64,000 nucleotides of DNA from JAFAZJ01 sp964437145 (GTDB lineage: Bacteria; Pseudomonadota; Alphaproteobacteria; Reyranellales; Reyranellaceae). The stretch lies in contig CAYTFW010000011.1 in assembly GCA_964437145.1 (NCBI GenBank), positions 1 to 64,000 on the forward strand, written 5' to 3'. Of the stretch, positions 32,707-43,360 are shown piece by piece. Under the pieces are notes generated by a model. The model saw only the letters and a program-made list of their open reading frames with translations. It did no database searches and was not told the origin of the DNA. Both the position numbers and the translations under genes were made by a program. How positions within the stretch are numbered: the first letter of the stretch is position 1; every line of letters begins with the position of its first letter.

Positions 32707-34482
32707 ATGAGCGAGCAGAGCGGCTTCACGCCTGAACAGCAGCAATATCTGAAGGGCTTCTTCAGCGGCCTGGTGGCGCGACGCGGCGAGGCAGGCGCCG
32801 CCGCCCGTCCGGCCGGCGAAGCGGCGCCGTCTGTGGATACCATCCATCTCGATGCACAGGACCGCGTGGTCGCCGCCGGCGGCAAGCTGTCGGCGGAAGA
32901 GCAGGCCAAGCGCAGGAAGGACCCGTTCCAGATGTGGGACGAGATCCAGGCCAATGCCGCCGCCGGCCGCTTTCCCAGGGGCACCGACGTCTTCCTGACC
33001 AAATTCCACGGCCTGTTCTACGTCGCGCCGGCGCAGGACTCGCTCATGTGCCGCCTGCGCATCCCCAACGGCATCCTGAGCAGCGCCCAGATGCACGGCC
33101 TTGCCGACATGGCCGACAATCTTGCCGGCGGTTATGCTGATGTGACCACGCGCGCCAACTTGCAGGTGCGCGAGATCGCCGCGAAGAACGCGCCGGAATT
33201 CCTGATCGCGCTGTCCGAGCTGGGTCTCACCTCGCGCGGATCGGGTGCCGACAACATCCGCAATATCACTGGCAGCCCGACGGCAGGCATCGATCCGCAC
33301 GAGCTGATCGACACGCGCCCGCTCTGCCGTGCGCTGCACCACTACATCCTGAACCACCGTGAACTCTACGGCCTGCCGCGCAAGTTCAACGTCGCCTTCG
33401 ACGGCGGTGGCGACATCGGTGTGCTCGAGGACACCAACGACATCGGTTTCGCCGCCGTGCGCGTCGAGGACGGCAATGACGTGGCGCCGGGCGTCTACTT
33501 CCGTTGCGAGTTGGGTGGCATCACCGGCCATCTCGATTTCGCACGCGACACCGGGCTGCTGCTGACACCACAGGAATGCGTGCCGGTGGCGGCCGCGATG
33601 ATCCGCGTCTTCATCAAGCATGGCGATCGGACCGACCGGAAGAAAGCGCGATTGAAGTACCTGCTTGATGCCTGGGGCTTCGAGAGGTTCCTCGCCGAGG
33701 CGGAAAACGAGTATGGTCAGCCGCTGCGCCGCCTGCCGCGGGAGCGCTGCGTGGCACGTCGGCCTTGGGCGCGAGACGGCCATATCGGCGTCCATCGCCA
33801 GAAACAGGAAGGGCTGAACTACATCGGCATCGTACTGCCTGTGGCGCGCATTACCTCTGAGCGCATGCGCGCGCTGGCCGACCTGGCGCGGATCCACGGC
33901 AGTGGCACGATCCGGCTGACAGTCTGGCAAAACCTTCTGATTTCCGATGTCCCCGACGCAAGGGTCGAGGAAGCCAAGGCGGCGATCGAGCGCATTGGCC
34001 TTCGCTGGCAGGCGAGCCCGGTGCGCGCCGGCATGGTCGCCTGCACCGGCAACGCCGGTTGCAAATTCGCGGCCTCCGACACCAAGCGTCACGCCGCCGA
34101 GCTGATCGACCATCTCGAGGCGCGGGTGCCGGTGGACCGGCCGCTCAACATCCACCTGACCGGCTGCCACCACAGTTGCGCGCAGCACTATATCGGCGAT
34201 ATCGGCCTGCTCGCCGCCAAGATCGATCGCGGCGAGACCGAGGTCGAGGGTTATGTCGTGCATGTCGGCGGCGGCGCCGGACCCGACCGGCAATCGATGG
34301 CGCGCGAGATATATCCCGCCACCAGCTTCGATGAATTGCCCGCGCTGCTGGAGCGCATGCTGCGGTCATGGCTGGCGCATCGCCGCGACGCAAGCGACAG
34401 CTTCCGCGACTTCACCCTGCGCCATGACATCGCGTCCCTGCGCATCCTCTTCGCCTCGCCTGTGGCTCCAGCGGCGGACTAA
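32707..34482 (+). CDS. nirA: Siroheme nitrite reductase (NirA-like)
   Basis: 591 residues in the nitrite/sulfite reductase hemoprotein family. Two ferredoxin-like half-domains and two siroheme/[4Fe-4S] halves are present. The cluster ligands are Cys446-x5-Cys452 (CTGNAGC) and Cys487-x3-Cys491 (CHHSC). It reduces nitrite to ammonium with six electrons. A GTG at 32704 is an equally possible start; no strong ribosome-binding site is visible. It is followed by a reductase with an Fe-S domain and by cysG, which makes its siroheme, so the three form a complete nitrite-reduction operon behind a sigma-54 promoter. Confidence 0.93.
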   Translation: MSEQSGFTPEQQQYLKGFFSGLVARRGEAGAAARPAGEAAPSVDTIHLDAQDRVVAAGGKLSAEEQAKRRKDPFQMWDEIQANAAAGRFPRGTDVFLTKFHGLFYVAPAQDSLMCRLRIPNGILSSAQMHGLADMADNLAGGYADVTTRANLQVREIAAKNAPEFLIALSELGLTSRGSGADNIRNITGSPTAGIDPHELIDTRPLCRALHHYILNHRELYGLPRKFNVAFDGGGDIGVLEDTNDIGFAAVRVEDGNDVAPGVYFRCELGGITGHLDFARDTGLLLTPQECVPVAAAMIRVFIKHGDRTDRKKARLKYLLDAWGFERFLAEAENEYGQPLRRLPRERCVARRPWARDGHIGVHRQKQEGLNYIGIVLPVARITSERMRALADLARIHGSGTIRLTVWQNLLISDVPDARVEEAKAAIERIGLRWQASPVRAGMVACTGNAGCKFAASDTKRHAAELIDHLEARVPVDRPLNIHLTGCHHSCAQHYIGDIGLLAAKIDRGETEVEGYVVHVGGGAGPDRQSMAREIYPATSFDELPALLERMLRSWLAHRRDASDSFRDFTLRHDIASLRILFASPVAPAAD

Positions 34483-34486
34483 CGTC

Positions 34487-36058
34487 ATGAGCTACGTCGC
34501 GCCAATGATCCCCGACAACGCGCCGTTCACAGCGCGGCAGCGCGCCTGGCTGAACGGATTGTTGGCGGGTCTGCTCGGGCCGGATGCTTCGGCGGCCCCG
34601 CCCAACGGTATCGCGCTGCCCATCGGTGACGCGCCCGCGGCCACCGTCGACGAATCCGACGAGGAATTCCCTTGGCACGACCCGGCGATCGACATTGACG
34701 CGCGCTTGGCGCTGGCAGAAGGCAAGCCGCTGGAGCGGCGCCTGATGGCGGCGATGGCGCAGATGGATTGCGGCCAGTGCGGCTACGACTGCCGAATCTA
34801 CGCTGAGGCTATCGCCGCCGGAACCGAGACTTCGCTGGGGAAGTGCCAGCCCGGCGGCAAGGCCACCGCGCGCATGCTCAAGGAGCTGCTGGAGTCAGGC
34901 GATGCGTCGACTGCGCCCGCCGCTTCGGTGTCAGTGCCGGCGGGCGTCCCGGGCCGCTCCGCCATGCGCGATGCAGTGCTGCTGCGGGCGGCGCGATTGA
35001 ACGGCGAGTCCTCGGACAAGGATACGCGCCATGTCGTCCTCGAGACCGACCTGGTCTACGAGCCCGGCGACAGCCTGGGCGTGCACGTGCGAAATCCGGT
35101 CGACGAGGTCGACGAGATCATCGCCCATCTGCGCGCCGAACCGGCGGAAAGCGTGAAATGTCCCGATGGCATCGATCGGAGTCTGCGCGAGGCGCTGCTG
35201 GTCGCGGTCGACATCGCGCGCCCCAGCGATCAGGCGATCGAGGTACTGGCGTCGTACGCGGGCGAAGGAGACGGCGATCGCCTGCAGGCGCTGGCCGAAG
35301 GCTATCCCGGCGCCGAGCCTACGGATGCGGACCTGCTCGACCTGCTGGCGCATTTCCCGACGGCACGGCCGCCGGTGCGGGAGTTGATCGGCGCGCTCGA
35401 TCCGCTGCAGGCAAGACTCTACTCGATCGCGTCCTCGCCGCGCCACCAGGCCGGCACGGTACATCTCTGCGTCGGTACGGTGCGTTTTCGCAAGCGGCGG
35501 CGGAACCGGCGTGGCATCGCCTCGACCTTCCTCGCAGAGCGCGCCGATCCGGGCAGCCGCATCCCGGTCTTCATCCAGCAGAGCAGGGATTTCCGTTTGC
35601 CGGCCGATGACGACGCACCGATGATCATGATTGGCCCCGGCACCGGCATCGCGCCCTTCCGCGCCTTTCTGCAGGAGCGACGCTTGCGCGGCGCCAGGGG
35701 CCGCAACTGGCTGTTCTTCGGCGACCAGCACCGCGCCACCGATTTCCTGTTCGCCGACGAACTGGAGGCATGGCGCAGCGACGGCCTGCTGAGCCGCCTC
35801 GATCTGGCCTTCTCGCGCGACCAGGAGGACAAGGTGTACGTGCAGCACCGCATGCGCGAGGCCGGAAAGGAGCTGTACACCTGGCTGCGCGAGGGCGCGC
35901 GACTCTACGTCTGCGGCGACGCGCAGCGCATGGCCAAGGATGTCGACACCGCCCTCGCGCTGATCGTGGCGCGAGAAGGCGGCATGAGCCAGGGCGCGGC
36001 GAAGGCCTGGGTCGCGGGGCTGGCCCGAGAGCACCGGTACCTGCGCGACGTGTACTGA
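34487..36058 (+). CDS. CysJ-like NADPH-FAD reductase with N-terminal [4Fe-4S] domain
   Basis: 523 residues. The C-terminal two thirds match the FAD and NADPH domains of sulfite reductase flavoprotein CysJ/CPR: ARLYSIASSP binds FAD, GPGTGIAPFRAFLQER and YVCGDAQRMAKDVDTAL bind NADPH. The flavodoxin domain that should supply FMN is missing. Instead, residues about 85-125 carry Cys95-x2-Cys98-x3-Cys102...Cys120, a RnfB-like [4Fe-4S] binding motif. Electrons would then go NADPH-FAD-[4Fe-4S]-NirA. The gene begins 4 bases after nirA and its stop overlaps the start of cysG (TGATG), which ties it to nitrite rather than sulfite reduction. Confidence 0.88.
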   Translation: MSYVAPMIPDNAPFTARQRAWLNGLLAGLLGPDASAAPPNGIALPIGDAPAATVDESDEEFPWHDPAIDIDARLALAEGKPLERRLMAAMAQMDCGQCGYDCRIYAEAIAAGTETSLGKCQPGGKATARMLKELLESGDASTAPAASVSVPAGVPGRSAMRDAVLLRAARLNGESSDKDTRHVVLETDLVYEPGDSLGVHVRNPVDEVDEIIAHLRAEPAESVKCPDGIDRSLREALLVAVDIARPSDQAIEVLASYAGEGDGDRLQALAEGYPGAEPTDADLLDLLAHFPTARPPVRELIGALDPLQARLYSIASSPRHQAGTVHLCVGTVRFRKRRRNRRGIASTFLAERADPGSRIPVFIQQSRDFRLPADDDAPMIMIGPGTGIAPFRAFLQERRLRGARGRNWLFFGDQHRATDFLFADELEAWRSDGLLSRLDLAFSRDQEDKVYVQHRMREAGKELYTWLREGARLYVCGDAQRMAKDVDTALALIVAREGGMSQGAAKAWVAGLAREHRYLRDVY

Positions 36059-37383
36059 TGCGCGCGCTGCCCCTGTTCCATGATCTGCGCGGCCGCACAT
36101 GCCTCGTCGTTGGCGATGGCGAGGCCGCGACCCGAAAAGCGGCAGTACTCGAATCGGTCGGCGCACGGATCGTGCGGTGCGCCGCGGTCGAGGCGGTCGA
36201 CGATGTCGCGTTGGTGGTGGTTGCCGAGGCCTCGGATGCGATCGCGCAGCAGGCATTCGATCTCTGTCGGGCACGCGGCGTCCCGATCAACGCGGTCGAT
36301 CGGCCGCGCTACTGCACGGTGACGTGGCCGGCGATCGTCGATCGCGATCCGATCACTATTGCCATTGGCACCGGCGGCACGGCGCCGACGCTGGCGCGCC
36401 TGCTGCGGGCACGAATCGAGCGGGCTGTGCCGGCCCAGATGGCGACTCTCGCTCGCCTGGCCGAGACATGGCGCGCGCGCGTGAAGGCGGCTCTCGCCCT
36501 GCCGGCTGGACGGCTGCGGTTCTGGGAAGACTTCTTCCAGGGGCCTGTGGCCGAGTCGGCGCTCGCCGGCGATCCGGCGGAAGCGGATCGCCGTGCGCGG
36601 GCGCTCCTGGCCGGCGCCGACTGCGCGCCGCAAGGCAAAGTGCATCTGGTGGGCGCCGGCCCCGGTGACCCCGAGCTGCTGACCCTGCGGGCGCTTCGCC
36701 TGATCCAGGCCGCCGACATCATCGTCCACGACAGGCTTGTGAGCGCCGAGGTGCTGGCCTTCGCGCGCGCGGATGCCGAGCGCATCCATGTCGGCAAGCG
36801 CCGCGCGAATCACTGCGTCCCGCAGCAGGACATCAACGCCTTGCTCGTGGCGCATGCTCGCGCCGGCAAGCGGGTCGTGCGCTTGAAGGGCGGCGACCCG
36901 TTCGTCTTCGGCCGCGGCGGCGAGGAGGTCGAAGCGTTGCTCGAGGCCGGCGTCGACTGCGACATCACGCCGGGCATCACCGCGGCAACTGGCTGCGCCG
37001 CGTATGCTGGTATTCCGCTCACGCATCGCGACCACGCCCAATCCTGCGTTTTCGTCACGGGCCACCTCAAGAACGGCCGCCTCGATCTGAACTGGGATGT
37101 GCTGGCGCGGCCGAGCCAGACGCTGGCTGTCTACATGGGCATTGCGTCGCTACCTGAACTGTCGCGCCAGCTCATCGCGCACGGCCTGCCGGGCGGGACG
37201 CCTGCGGCAGTGGTGATCGACGGCACGACGGCCACTCAACGTGTCTTGGCGGGCACGCTAGAGACCTTGCCGGCTTTGGCGGCGTCGGTGGATACGTCGC
37301 GGCCCGCGCTGGTGCTGATTGGCGCCGCCGTCGGCGTCGGCGCGCGCCTGCCAGACAGGGCCTGGCCGATCGCCGCGGAGTGA
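36058..37383 (+). CDS. cysG: Siroheme synthase (bifunctional CysG)
   Basis: 441 residues. The N-terminal 150 residues are a precorrin-2 dehydrogenase/ferrochelatase (LVVGDGEAATRKAAVL, AIGTGGTAPTLARLLR); residues about 195-435 are uroporphyrinogen-III C-methyltransferase (HLVGAGPGDPELLTLRAL, RLKGGDPFVFGRGGEE, TPGITAATGCAAYAGIPLTHRD). It is somewhat shorter than E. coli CysG (457). The ATG shares a base with the preceding stop (TGATG). It supplies siroheme to NirA in the same operon. Confidence 0.95.
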   Translation: MRALPLFHDLRGRTCLVVGDGEAATRKAAVLESVGARIVRCAAVEAVDDVALVVVAEASDAIAQQAFDLCRARGVPINAVDRPRYCTVTWPAIVDRDPITIAIGTGGTAPTLARLLRARIERAVPAQMATLARLAETWRARVKAALALPAGRLRFWEDFFQGPVAESALAGDPAEADRRARALLAGADCAPQGKVHLVGAGPGDPELLTLRALRLIQAADIIVHDRLVSAEVLAFARADAERIHVGKRRANHCVPQQDINALLVAHARAGKRVVRLKGGDPFVFGRGGEEVEALLEAGVDCDITPGITAATGCAAYAGIPLTHRDHAQSCVFVTGHLKNGRLDLNWDVLARPSQTLAVYMGIASLPELSRQLIAHGLPGGTPAAVVIDGTTATQRVLAGTLETLPALAASVDTSRPALVLIGAAVGVGARLPDRAWPIAAE

Positions 37384-37386
37384 GGG

Positions 37387-38364
37387 CTACGGCCGGCGCG
37401 ACCAGCTCGACGCGTTGATCGCGCCCGGCGGCACCTCGCCCCTCAGCAGCGCCTGGACCTGGCGCACCGTGTCCATCGCCTGGCTCTCGCTGGCCGGTGG
37501 CGTCAGGCCGCCGATATGCGGCGTGGCGATCACGTTGGGCAGGCGCGCCAGATCGGGTGAGGGCATCTGGTCGGGCGCGCGGCCGACATCCATGGCGGCG
37601 CCGGCGATGCGGCCCTCGCTGAGCGCGGCGGCGAGCGCCGCTTCGTCGACGAGGTTGCCGCGCGAGAGATTCACGAAGAACGCGTCCGGCTTCATGCGCG
37701 CGAAGGCTGCGGCATCGAGCAGGTTCTCAGTCTCCTCGTTGGCGATCGCGAGGCAGACGACATAGTCGGCGCGGCCCAGCAGTTCTTCCATCGGCAGCTT
37801 GATGAAGCGCGGATCGTCGACTTGCGCATACGGATCCGATACCAGCACCGTCATGCCGATAGTCGCCAGCAGCGGCGCGAGGTCACGCGCGATGCGGCCG
37901 TAGCCGATGATGCCCACCGTACTGCCGGCGAGTTGGCGGCCGACTTTGATCTCCGGCTTCTCGCCGGCGTGATAGGAGGCGACGGCGCGCGACACGCCGC
38001 GCGAGAGATCGACAAGGAAGCCCAGCGCCAGCTCGACGACGGACCGCACGAAGCCCGGCTCGGCGCGCGTCACCAGGATGCCGAACGTCGACGCGGCCTC
38101 GACATCGATGGTGCGGATGTCGACGGCGGCGCGCATCACCGCCCGCAGGTGGGGAAGGCCGGCGAAGACCTCGCCGGGCACCGCTGTCGAGCGATCGACG
38201 ATGATCAGCTCGGTTTCGCGCGCGGCGGCGATCAGGCCTTGCGGATCGAGCGGCGTGTCGCCCTCGTGCGTTTTGAGGTCGACCAGGTCGCGCAGCAGCT
38301 CGAGCGGCTTGGCGCCGTAGTACTGACGGCGCGATTGCGGCGTGTGGGTCAGCAGCAGCTTCAA
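37387..38364 (-). CDS. D-2-hydroxyacid dehydrogenase family protein
   Basis: 325 residues. The NAD-binding GYGRIARDLAPLLATIGM-type motif is at about 155-175; the catalytic Arg is in VNLSRGNLVDE and His in ATPHIGGLT. This is the phosphoglycerate dehydrogenase/hydroxypyruvate reductase-like family, oxidising or forming 2-hydroxy acids. It is the last gene of the long minus-strand atz/transporter operon and overlaps atzH by 4 bases. Its role in that pathway is not obvious; it may handle a carbon skeleton released from an amide-containing nitrogen source. Confidence 0.9.
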   Translation of the reverse strand: MKLLLTHTPQSRRQYYGAKPLELLRDLVDLKTHEGDTPLDPQGLIAAARETELIIVDRSTAVPGEVFAGLPHLRAVMRAAVDIRTIDVEAASTFGILVTRAEPGFVRSVVELALGFLVDLSRGVSRAVASYHAGEKPEIKVGRQLAGSTVGIIGYGRIARDLAPLLATIGMTVLVSDPYAQVDDPRFIKLPMEELLGRADYVVCLAIANEETENLLDAAAFARMKPDAFFVNLSRGNLVDEAALAAALSEGRIAGAAMDVGRAPDQMPSPDLARLPNVIATPHIGGLTPPASESQAMDTVRQVQALLRGEVPPGAINASSWSRRP

Positions 38365-38765
38365 GGGCGCATCGGCGTCGTCTCGCCGACCAGCGAGACA
38401 TGCGCGGCGACGATGCGCCAGCCCTCCTGCGTACGCAGCCAGGTATGGCTTTGGCGGCCGGTCTTGGTGGCGCCGTGACGGCGGAACTCGATATTGGCGG
38501 TGCCGAAGTCGCGGCCGTAGGTGACGATCCAGACCTTCAGCAGGTCGCGGTTCTGCACGAAGGCGGGATCGCGGCCGGAGCGGAAGGCGGCGATCTCGTC
38601 GTGGCCATAGAGCTGCTCGCCGATGCCGTAGCGCAAAGTGTGCGGGCTCTTCCAGAACAGCTCGTCGAGCGTCTTGACGTCATTGGTGTTGAGCGCGGTC
38701 TCGTAGCGATAGAATGCGTCGGTGACCTCCCGGACGACCTCCGGAATGTTGATCTCGTGATTCAT
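38361..38765 (-). CDS. atzH: 1,3-dicarboxyurea-type amidohydrolase AtzH/HpxZ (DUF3225)
   Basis: 134 residues, NTF2/SnoaL-like fold. The signature LDELFWKSPHTLRYGIGEQL and the C-terminal SHTWLRTQEGWRIVAAHVS are those of DUF3225, the family of AtzH and HpxZ. In Pseudomonas sp. ADP AtzH removes an amine from 1,3-dicarboxyurea to give allophanate, between AtzEG and AtzF; HpxZ acts in oxalurate catabolism. AAGGGG supports the ATG at 38765 over 38771. It follows atzE after a family A repeat and overlaps the dehydrogenase gene by 4 bases. Confidence 0.88.
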   Translation of the reverse strand: MNHEINIPEVVREVTDAFYRYETALNTNDVKTLDELFWKSPHTLRYGIGEQLYGHDEIAAFRSGRDPAFVQNRDLLKVWIVTYGRDFGTANIEFRRHGATKTGRQSHTWLRTQEGWRIVAAHVSLVGETTPMRP

Positions 38766-38801
38766 CGGCATCCCCTTAGCACGAACGGCGGCAAGATTGG
38801 T

Positions 38802-38870
38802 CTGTCATCCCGAGCGCAGCGAGGGATCTTAGCGCCGCTGAAAGATCCCTCGCTGCGCTCGGGATGACGG
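38802..38870. repeat. Inverted repeat, family A
   Basis: Arms CTGTCATCCCGAGCGCAGCG/CGCTGCGCTCGGGATGAC with AGGGATCTT extension. Here it lies inside an operon (between atzE and atzH), where it could reduce read-through or protect upstream mRNA. Confidence 0.85.
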
Positions 38871-38887
38871 CAGGAAGCGGGCGGCGT

Positions 38888-40285
38888 TCACGCCGGCGGC
38901 GCGGCGCAGATTCCTTCCTTCTCCAGCCAGGCGGCGACGCGCAGTGCCGCCTGCTCGTTGAACGGCCGCGCGATCACCTGCACGCCGATCGGCAATCCCT
39001 CGGGCCGCTGGATCGGCACCGCCACCACGGGCAGGCCGATGAAGGAGATCGGCTGGGTGAAAATGCCGAGATTGGCGCGCACCGGCATGTCGACGCCGGC
39101 GATGCTCATCATCTTCTGACCCAGCGACGGCGCGGTGGTCGGCGTCGCCGGCGCCAGGATCACATCGACCTCGTCGAACAGCTTGAGCGTCTGCGCCCGG
39201 AAGATGCGACGGAAGCGTTGCGCCTTGATGTACCAGGCGGCCGGCGTCAGTGCCCCGGCCATGAGGCGCTCGCGCGTATCCGGGTCGAAATCCTGCGGCC
39301 GCTGGCGCAGGCGATCGAGATGCAAGGTGCCGCCTTCCGAGGCGGTGATGACATAGGCTGAGCCGCGCGCGGCAGCGGCGTTGGCGATCACCACCTTGCG
39401 CGTGACGCCCAGCGCCTTGGCCACCTTGGCCACCGCCTCGGCGGCCACCGGCTCGAGCTGGCGTTCGAAGTAGTCCCCGGCCACGGCGATGCGCAGACCG
39501 TCGATGCCTTCGTCGAGCAATGGTGTGGTCGCCATCGCCGGCCGCTCGGTGCAGACCGGGTCGTCCTCGTCCGGCCCCTGCATGGCGTCGAACGACAGCG
39601 CGAGGTCGGCGGTCGAGCGGGCCAGCGGACCGAGATGGTCGAGGCTGTCGACGAAGGGAAAGCTGCGCGCGCGGCTCAAGCGACCATAGGTCGGCTTGAG
39701 GCCGAACAGGCCGCAGAGCGAGGACGGCACGCGGATCGAGCCGTTGGTGTCGGAGCCCAAGGTGATCGGCACCAGCCCGGCGGCGGCCGCGGCGCCCGAG
39801 CCGCCGGACGAGCCGCCGGTCATGCGCGATGGGTCGCGCGGGTTGCGCGATGGTCCGTAGTGGCTGTTCTCGCCGGTAAAGTCGTAGGCGTATTCGCCCA
39901 TGTTCAGCCCGCCCAGCAGGACGGCGCCGGCTTCTTCCATGCGCTCGATCAGGGTCGCGTCGCGCGACGCGGGCGGCAGCTCGGCGTTGATCTTCGCGCC
40001 GGCCAGGGTCGGCACACCGGCGATGTCGAACAGGTTCTTCACGGCGAAGGGTACGCCCGCCAGCGGGCCGGGATCGCCGCCCGCCGCGACGGTCGCGTCG
40101 ATCGCCGCGGCTTTCTTGCGCGCGCGGTCGGCCGTCACCGTCGTGAAGGCGTTGAAGACGCCATCGCGCGCGGCGATGCGCGCCAGCGCCGCGTCGGTCA
40201 CGGCCAGGGCGGTGACCCGCTTCGCTCTCACCGTCTGCGCGATGTCCGATGCCGTCGCTTGCGCCGAGGTCGGATCGGCGCTCAC
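38888..40285 (-). CDS. atzE: AtzE family amidohydrolase (1-carboxybiuret hydrolase catalytic subunit)
   Basis: 465 residues of the amidase-signature family. The catalytic triad is Lys83 (VPFAVKNLF), cis-Ser159 (TGGSSGGS) and Ser183 (SDTNGSIRVPSS). Adjacency to atzG and atzH identifies it as AtzE rather than a generic amidase or GatA. AtzEG converts 1-carboxybiuret to 1,3-dicarboxyurea and ammonia. The related HpxY works on oxalurate-pathway amides, so the exact substrate here could differ. The start overlaps the stop of atzG by 4 bases. Confidence 0.92.
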   Translation of the reverse strand: MSADPTSAQATASDIAQTVRAKRVTALAVTDAALARIAARDGVFNAFTTVTADRARKKAAAIDATVAAGGDPGPLAGVPFAVKNLFDIAGVPTLAGAKINAELPPASRDATLIERMEEAGAVLLGGLNMGEYAYDFTGENSHYGPSRNPRDPSRMTGGSSGGSGAAAAAGLVPITLGSDTNGSIRVPSSLCGLFGLKPTYGRLSRARSFPFVDSLDHLGPLARSTADLALSFDAMQGPDEDDPVCTERPAMATTPLLDEGIDGLRIAVAGDYFERQLEPVAAEAVAKVAKALGVTRKVVIANAAAARGSAYVITASEGGTLHLDRLRQRPQDFDPDTRERLMAGALTPAAWYIKAQRFRRIFRAQTLKLFDEVDVILAPATPTTAPSLGQKMMSIAGVDMPVRANLGIFTQPISFIGLPVVAVPIQRPEGLPIGVQVIARPFNEQAALRVAAWLEKEGICAAPPA

Positions 40286-40466
40286 GGCTCGAACACCGGC
40301 GCGTTCTCGGTGGCGTCGGGCAGCGGTGCCGCGAAGGCCAAGCCGGCGATGGTGCGCGCCACGTTGACGTTGGCGATCACCTTGTCGCGCGACGCCGGAT
40401 CGATCGGCAGGCCGATGACCTTGGCCATGGCGTCGACATACGCGCCCGTATCGTCCTCAGGCTGCA

Positions 40467-40470
<4 letters not shown>
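40282..40470 (-). CDS. atzG: AtzG-like small subunit (DUF4089)
   Basis: 62 residues, GatC-like: a single helical domain with AYVDAMAKVIGLPIDPASRD and a C-terminal FEP tail after a Pro-containing linker (AAPLPDATENAPVFEP) that wraps the amidase partner. AtzG evolved from GatC and is needed for a stable AtzE. GGGAGG precedes two consecutive ATGs at 40470 and 40467; the first overlaps the transporter ATPase stop as ATGA, as at the other junctions of this operon. Overlaps atzE by 4 bases. Confidence 0.9.
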
Positions 40471-41539
<1,069 letters not shown>

Positions 41540-41543
<4 letters not shown>

Positions 41544-42508
41544 AGCGGGTTCCGGCAGGCGACGATGTGCGCCTCGGCGATCGCCGTGCGCGGCAGCGGT
41601 CCGGCGCAGGCGTCGAGACGCCGCTCGCAGCGTTCGCTGTAGCGGCAGCTCGGCAGGTCGGCACGGCGCAGATCGGGCAACGAGCCCGGGATCGACGCCA
41701 GCGAGGCCAGCGCGCCGCTCTCACTGGGCGTGGCCGCCAGCAGGCGCGCGGAGTAGGGGTGGCGCGCGGCGCTGAACAGCGTGGCGCTGGGCGCGCTTTC
41801 GACGATGTGGCCGGCATGCATGACGACAATGCGGTCGCAGTACTCGGCCGCGAGCGTCAGGTCGTGGGTGATGAACAGCGTCGCGGTGCCGGTCTCGCGC
41901 GCCAGCTCGGCGATCAGGTCCATGATCACCGCCTGCGTCGTGACGTCGAGGCCGGTGGTCGGCTCGTCGGCGATCAGTAGGCTGGGCCGGCAGGCGATGG
42001 CGATGGCGATCATCACGCGCTGGCACATGCCGCCCGACAGCTCGAAGGGATAGGCCCGGGCGCGGCGCTCCGGGTCGGGAATACGGACCTTGTTCAGCAT
42101 CTCGACCGCGAGCGCCGGCGCCTTGGCGCGCGTGGCGCCGCCGTGGCGTACCAGCACATCGGCGATCTGCTCGCCGACGCGGCGGATCGGATTGAGCGCC
42201 GTGCGCGGGTTCTGGAAGATCATCGACAGCTCACGGCCGCGCAGCTCGGCCAGCTCGCGTTCGGGCAAGGCCAGCAGGTCGGAGCCGCCGAACATCGCCG
42301 TCCCTGACGTGACGCGACCGGCGGCGTCGAGGATGCCCATGACGGCGAAGGCGGTGACCGACTTGCCCGAGCCACTTTCGCCGACCAGCGCCACTGTCTC
42401 GCCCTTGGCGATGCTGAAGCCGACCTGGTCGAGCACCTTGACCACGCCGGAGCGCGTGCGGAACTCGACGCACAGATTCTCGACGGCGAGCGCGGGCGCG
42501 GCGCTCAC
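41540..42508 (-). CDS. Dpp/Opp-type ABC transporter ATP-binding protein (DppD-like)
   Basis: 322 residues. Walker A GESGSGKSV, signature LSGGMCQR, Walker B LLIADEPTTGLD, H-loop FITHD, and the C-terminal DppD motif CRYSERC...CAG. It pairs with the next ATPase as a heterodimer. Overlaps the permease gene (42505) and the second ATPase gene (41543) by 4 bases each. Shorter in the final linker than E. coli DppD but complete. Confidence 0.93.
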
Positions 42509-43350
42509 GTGCGCTTCCGGGGGTCGATGATGTCGCGCAGCCCGTCACCCAGCAGGTTGAAGCAGAACACCGCCAGCATCAGCGTCGCGCCGGGGAACAG
42601 CGCGATCCACCATTCGCCGGATTGGATGAAGTTGGCGCCCTCGGCGACCATGATGCCCCATTCGGGCGCTGGCGGGCGCACGCCCAGGCCGATGAACGAC
42701 AGGCCCGCCGCGTTGAGGATGGCGTAGCCCATGGTCAGCGACATCTGCACCATCATGATCGGCATGATGTTGGGCAGGATATGGCCAAACAGCACCCGCG
42801 CCTCGCCATTGCCGGAGAGCCGCGCCGCTTCGACGAAGCCGACGTCGCGGCGGATATTGGCCTCGGCACGCGCGACGCGGGCGTAGAGCGGGAAGTTGAT
42901 GATCGCCGTGGCGATGATGATGTTGGTGACCGTGTTGCCCAGCGCGGCGACGATGCCCATGGCGAGCACGAAGAGCGGGAAGGCCATGATGGTGTCGGCG
43001 AGCCGGCCGACGATCCGATCGGGCCATCCCCCGAAATAGCCGGCGGCGACGCCGGAGACGGCGCCGAGCAGGAAGGCGAGGATCACCGAGGCGAAGGCGA
43101 TGGTGAGGTCGATCCGTGTCGCCACCAGCACACGGCTGAAGATGTCGCGGCCGAGCTGGTCGGTGCCGAACCAGTGCGCCGCCGAGGGCGGCTTCAAGGC
43201 GAGGCTGGTGTTGGTCGCCAGCGGATCGTAGGGCGCGATCAGCGGGCCGAGGATCGCCGCGAGCAGGAACATCGCGAACAAGCCGAAGGCGAACGCCGTG
43301 ACCGGATTCTCCGACAGCACATAGCGGGCATGGCGCAGGAGGGGGAGCAC
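42505..43350 (-). CDS. Dpp/Opp-type ABC transporter permease (DppC-like)
   Basis: 281 residues, six membrane helices. N-terminal FGTDQLGRDIFSRVLVATRIDL is the DppC signature and the EAA loop (EAARLSGNGEARVLFGHILPNI, key residues EAA...G...HILPN) couples to the ATPases. It begins just after the family B repeat at 43361-43520 and overlaps the DppD-like gene by 4 bases. Partner of the DppB-like permease upstream. Confidence 0.93.
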   Translation of the reverse strand: MLPLLRHARYVLSENPVTAFAFGLFAMFLLAAILGPLIAPYDPLATNTSLALKPPSAAHWFGTDQLGRDIFSRVLVATRIDLTIAFASVILAFLLGAVSGVAAGYFGGWPDRIVGRLADTIMAFPLFVLAMGIVAALGNTVTNIIIATAIINFPLYARVARAEANIRRDVGFVEAARLSGNGEARVLFGHILPNIMPIMMVQMSLTMGYAILNAAGLSFIGLGVRPPAPEWGIMVAEGANFIQSGEWWIALFPGATLMLAVFCFNLLGDGLRDIIDPRKRT

Positions 43351-43360
43351 GTCCTAGCGC

